Below are positions 59,455 to 64,000 of a stretch of DNA of 64,000 nt, piece by piece (the stretch's first letter is position 1; every line of letters begins with the position of its first letter). The DNA is taken from positions 2,569,839-2,633,838 of the forward strand of contig JANAVB010016200.1 of NCBI GenBank assembly GCA_029216955.1, given 5' to 3'. This DNA is from Iris pallida (taxonomy: Eukaryota; Streptophyta; Magnoliopsida; Asparagales; Iridaceae). The notes beneath the pieces were generated by a model. That model saw only the letters and a program-made list of their open reading frames with translations, did not search any database and had not been told where the DNA came from. A program made the translations under genes and the position numbers.

Positions 59455-60655
59455 ACTTTAGATCTACATATTGATTAATACGTCCATGTTGTCCAATAAA
59501 ACCTGCGCTGTGTAATAGTCGGTAGATGTAGATCTGTTCTAACTCGGTTTTGCAGGCATCTTAGATCCAACTATTATGGTCCAATGCATATTTTTTTGAT
59601 TGTGTTGTTTAAACCACGGACATGTCGTGGATGTTGTTGTTGCTGTGGATGTAATTAAAATCACGAGGGTTGATCGTGCTTATTATTTTAATTTTTTAAT
59701 CTAGATTATGTGTGAACTCCTACGGGAGGCATAGGATTGATGTAATTTTAATTATTTTTGATCAATCGTGATGGCGGTGGTGGCTGTTTCTGACGCCGGA
59801 CGAGATGTTGGTTTTAAAAATTAAAATCGGGGCGCTGCCCCAAACCTCGCGACCTGACCAGGCAGGTCGAACCCCGAATAGATCTGTGCAGTGCCAGATT
59901 TTGGATTCGGATAGTTGAGGACGGAGCAGCAAAGATGACCATAATAGTTGGATATTTTCTCTTATTTTTGTCATTTTGCTTTTTCTGATTATGCATGTTT
60001 ATTATTGTGTGGTTGTTTTTTTTGAAAAACCAAGTCTACATTAATAATGGACAACATGGACATAATATCAACTAGTAGAAAAATTCTCATTGTTAAATAA
60101 CTAAGTGGGAGAGGATATTTATTAAGTATAAATCCTATGGTCTCCATTACTGGTTTGTAGATGATGTAATTATACTTGCGTGTTGGCTTTAGTGCTTTCC
60201 TCCATATCGGATGAGTATAATTATGGATCACCAGTACAAACTTCCTTAGGGATAATTGTAGAAAGTTACCTAGTATGTGTTCACTTCTCCATCTGAAGGA
60301 ACTCATTACAAGGTAATGGACTTAGTATTAAGTAATGGTATACACTTAGATACAAATAATGGTATCCTCCCCATCGTAGTCACTGCTATTATTTGTATGA
60401 CCAGAGCAAGACCAGCATATTAATTTTATTTGTCATAAAGTTATGTTGACATGATAGTAAAATTAATAAGAAAAACCTACTTGAACAAAGTTGAATTTGT
60501 ATACGTCCACACTATCGTGGCATGCTAAATTCATGGTGTTCAATGTGTTGGTAAATTTCTTATTATTGTTTTGAGGGAATCAATATTTAGTTAATTCAAA
60601 AAGTTTTTTTTTGCCCTACATAATTTTATTTATGTGATTCTCAGGATTTCAAAAA
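59455..60655 (+). other. Leader of copia element L
   Basis: 1.2 kb of untranslated sequence holds a perfect short hairpin GGGGCGCTGCCCC (59828-59840) followed by a GC-rich patch (to about 59880) in otherwise AT-rich DNA. No long frame was found before the gag ATG at 60656. Confidence 0.7.
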
Positions 60656-63600
60656 ATGGGTTCTTTCAGTCCACTTATGGTGATTCTTAAAGAAAACAAA
60701 CTTACTGTACCTAATTATATTGACTGGAAACATAATTTGGATATTGTTCTGACTGCTGAGGAGTACAAATATATACTTGTTGAGGAATGCCCACCTAAGC
60801 CTGATGCTAACTGTGATGAAGAGGTCAAAAAGGCTTATAAGAAGTGGAAAAAGGCAGATGAGATGGCGCGGTATTACATTCTAGCATCTATGTCAAATGT
60901 ACTGCAACATCAGCATCAGGCCATGGCCACTGCTTATGACATGATGTATAACCTCAAGGAACTCTTCGGACATCAGAGTAGAGCAGCTAGGCAGTTTGCT
61001 ATGAAATGTTTGATGAATACAAAAATAGCTGAAGGTACACCAGTAAGGGATCATGTTCTCAAGATGATGGGTCATCTGAATGAGATGGAGATCCTTCGAG
61101 CTGAAATCGATGGGGAATCCCAGGTCGATACCATTCTCGGGACTCTGCCTAAAAGTTTTGACAATTTCTGCCTTAATTACAATATGAACAAAAGGTTGTA
61201 TAATTTGGCAGAACTTACAAAAGAGCTACAGGATGCTGAATCTCTCTTTAGGCAGAGTGGTCATGTTTTTGTTTCTGAAAAGGCTTCTACTTCTAAGCCA
61301 AAAGGCGGTAAGAATAAGAATAACATTCAGAAACAGGCAAACTCAGCAAAGAAGGGCATGGGACCTCAAGGCACGGTGAAAAAGCCGAAAGGCGAATGTT
61401 TCAAGTGCAAAGGGTCAGGACATTGGAAGACTGATTGTCCACTTCTTAAACAAGGGAACAAAGAAGGTATATCTCATTTACTAGTAGTTGAAACATGTTT
61501 AGCGGTGTTATCTACCGGCACCTGGTGTGTAGATACAGAAGCCACTAATCATGTCTGCAATACATTACAGGGGTTCCAGAAAACCAGACGGCTCAGTGAT
61601 GGAGAGATATGCTTGTTCATGGGTGATGCTACAAAAGTATCGGTCGTTGCATTAGGAAATGTTACTTTATCTTTTGGTAGAAATAAGTCTTTGACATTGA
61701 GAGATTGTCTTTATGCACCTTCACTTAGAAGGAATTTAGTTTCTGTTTCTATGTTAGTTAAGGATGGATATTCAGTTTATTTTAATGATAATATTGTTAT
61801 TAGAAAGAATAAACATTTTATCTGTTCTGGTGCATTGGTTGATAATTTGTATTTCATTAATCCTATTTCGCCCACAATACAACTTATAGAAATGAATAAT
61901 ATGTCATCTAACTTAAATAAGAGAAAAGAACCTTCTTGTATTAACCAAACATATCTTTGTCACTTGCGATTGGGGCATATTAACCTAAGAAGGATTCAAA
62001 GACTGGTTGAAGATGGACCTTTGAGTTTATTGGAAGTGGAGGCACTACCAGTCTGTGAATCCTGCTTGGAAGGCAAAATGACCAAAAGGCCTTTTACGGC
62101 AAAGGGGTATAGGGCCAAAGATGTGTTGGAATTGGTTCATTCTGATTTATGTGGACCCATGACTATCCAAGCTAGAGGTGGCTTTGAATATTTTGTCACA
62201 TTTATTGACGATTATTCAAGGTATGGATACATTTATGTGATGCATCGTAAGTCTGAGTACTTTGAGAAATTCAAAGAGTACAAGGCTGAAACGGAGAAAC
62301 GCTATAGAAAATGTATCAAGTCATTACGATCAGATCGTGGTGGCGAGTACCTCTTTGGAGAGTTTAGGGATTATTTATCAGAGGCTGGGATTGTATCCCA
62401 ATTGACTGCACCTGGAACGCCCCAGCAGAATGGTGTAGCCGAAAGAAGGAATAGAACTCTTATGGAGATGGTTAGATCAATGATGAGTTATTCGGATTTG
62501 CCAGATTCGTTTTGGGGATATGCCTTAGAGACTGCAGCATATATTTTGAACTTGGTTCCTTCTAAGTCAGTACCTCTTACTCCCACAGAGCTGTGGATTG
62601 GGCGTAAGCCTAGTCTGAAACATGTTCGTATTTGGGGTAGTCCAACATATGTGCTGAATGGGAAAGCAGATAAATTGGAATCTCGTACAGAAGTACGCTT
62701 GTTTGTAGGCTATCCAAGAGGAACAAAAGTAGGTTTATTTTATAGCCCTAAGGATCAGAAGGTCATTGTTAGCACCAATGCTCGATTCTTAGAGGAAGAC
62801 TATGTGATAAACCATAAACCCACAAGTAGAGTTGTTCTAGAAGAACTGAGACGTGAGACACCAAGTACTTCAGTACCAACAGTACAAGAGGATGAACCAC
62901 AAATAACTGCACAACGTGTAACAAATGTTACACCACAACCGATAGTGCCTCGTCGTAGTGGGAGGGTTGTGATACAACCTGATAGATATATGTTCTTGGG
63001 AGAGTCGTCAGACTTCGTCCCTGAGGAACAAGATTATAATCCCTGTACCTACAATGAAGCACTCCAAGATAAAGATGCAGAGTCTTGGCAAAAAGCAATG
63101 ATATCTGAAATAGAATCTATGGATTCTAATCAGGTCTGGGAGCTTGTAGAACCACCTGTTGGTGTAAAAGCCATTGGATGCAAGTAGGTCTATAAGAGAA
63201 AAAGAGGATAAGACGGTAAGGTTGAAACCTTTAAAGCTTGGCTTGTAGCAAAAGGTTTTACTCAAAGAGAGGGTATCGATTATGAGGAAACCTTTTCTCT
63301 TGTAGCCATGCTTAAGTCTATCCGGATTCTTTTATCTATTGCAGCTCATCTCGATTATGAGATTTGGCAAATGGATGTCAAGAAAGCTTTCCTTCATGGA
63401 AGTCTTGAGGAAGACATCTATATGAAGCAACCAGACGGGTTCATTGAAAAGGGCCATGAGCATCTTGTTTGTAAACTCAAGAAGTCCATTTATGGACTTA
63501 AGCAAGCTTCCATATCTTGGAATATATGTTTTGATCAGGTGATAAAATCCTATAGATTTGATCAATGTCAGGATGAATCATGTGTATACAGAAAGTGTGA

Positions 63601-64000
63601 CGAAAACGTGGTGGTGTTCCTAGTATTTTATGTGGATGACATCTTGCTCGTTGGAAACAATGTGAAGGTATTATATGATGTAAGGGTATGGTTATCCAAA
63701 CAGTTTGATATGAAGGACTTGGGAGAAGTAGGTCACATCCTTGGGATCAAAGTTCTACGAGATCGCAAGAAAAGGATGTTGGGCTTATCCCAAGCTTCCT
63801 ATATCGATACTGTACTAACTCGTTTTAGTATGCAAAATTCTAAGAAAGGTTTCTTACCTTTTAGACATGGAATTGCTCTATCAAAGAAGCAGTATCCGAG
63901 GATACCTAAAGAGATAGAGAACATGAAGGCAGTTCCTTATGCTTCAGCAGTAGGAAGCTTAATGTATGCAATGCTATGTACGAGACCAGACATCTACTTT
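60656..64000 (+). pseudogene. Ty1/copia gag-pol polyprotein (element L), open at right edge
   Basis: The copia order is gag, protease, integrase, reverse transcriptase. Gag fills residues 1 to about 240. Zinc knuckle CFKCKGSGHWKTDC is near 249-262. The protease site reads WCVDTEATNHVC, with Glu where copia proteases have Gly after the catalytic D-S/T. Integrase has HLRLGHIN..CESC and a core with HSDLCGP, RSDRGGEY and QNGVAERRNR (the D,D,E triad). The frame is unbroken for 843 codons, then TAG (63185-63187) and TAA (63209-63211). After them the same frame is open to the edge with reverse transcriptase motifs WQMDVKKAFLHG, KSIYGLKQAS and YVDD (near 63627). The two stops and the protease change make the copy inactive. 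Confidence 0.93.

Overview
The window is nuclear DNA of a flowering plant. Nearly all of it is LTR retrotransposon sequence. There is one degraded PPR-type gene fragment, and there are no intact host genes, tRNA or rRNA genes. The PPR fragment, the mixture of Ty3/gypsy (chromodomain-type and Tat-like) and Ty1/copia elements, and AT-rich intergenic DNA all point to a plant. The GC-rich PPR fragment hints at a monocot, but that is a guess.

Layout. Element names A-L are mine. Positions 1-4526 are the 3' part of a chromodomain-type gypsy element A (pol, polypurine tract, 2.8 kb LTR). A sits inside B (4527-10450: leader, broken gag, 4.3 kb LTR). B sits inside E1, a Tat-like element on the minus strand (10451-12911). 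E1 interrupts the gag of a second Tat-like element E2 (12912-15894 and 38695 to about 40100). The 5' LTR of E2 is split by D (15895-38689), a minus-strand LTR element with no coding capacity and a perfect 5-bp target duplication. D's interior is split by C (18676-34164), a gag-only gypsy element with 4.9 kb LTRs. C's 5' LTR is split by F (19906-23749), a minus-strand solo LTR. So at least seven insertions are stacked in about 40 kb.

From 40100 to 44010 there is low-copy-looking DNA and another Tat-like LTR, G. A 6.2 kb solo LTR, H (44746-50914), lies inside an older LTR fragment, I. H carries a 1 kb inverted-repeat DNA element with a gene-like interior. Next comes a truncated PPR pseudogene (51927-52760), then J (LTR of A's family, 53174-55721). 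J's leader is interrupted by LTR K, and K by a Ty1/copia element L, which runs off the right edge (58170-64000). L has a long gag-protease-integrase frame and two stops before the reverse transcriptase.

Main observation. The long gypsy LTRs (B, C, F, H, and more distantly A and J) share an internal plan: a TATA box 0.4-0.7 kb in, a splice-donor-like AG|GT, a 1-5 kb stretch loaded with LTR-specific short words, a splice-acceptor-like site near the 3' end, and then a short reading frame with an acidic tail and a conserved stop. Between C and H this frame has no gaps over 28 codons, and 17 of 26 base differences fall at third codon positions. That is the pattern expected of selected coding sequence inside an LTR. 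No start codon can be assigned from the window. Coding capacity throughout is decayed: nonsense codons, frameshifts and pol deletions are common.
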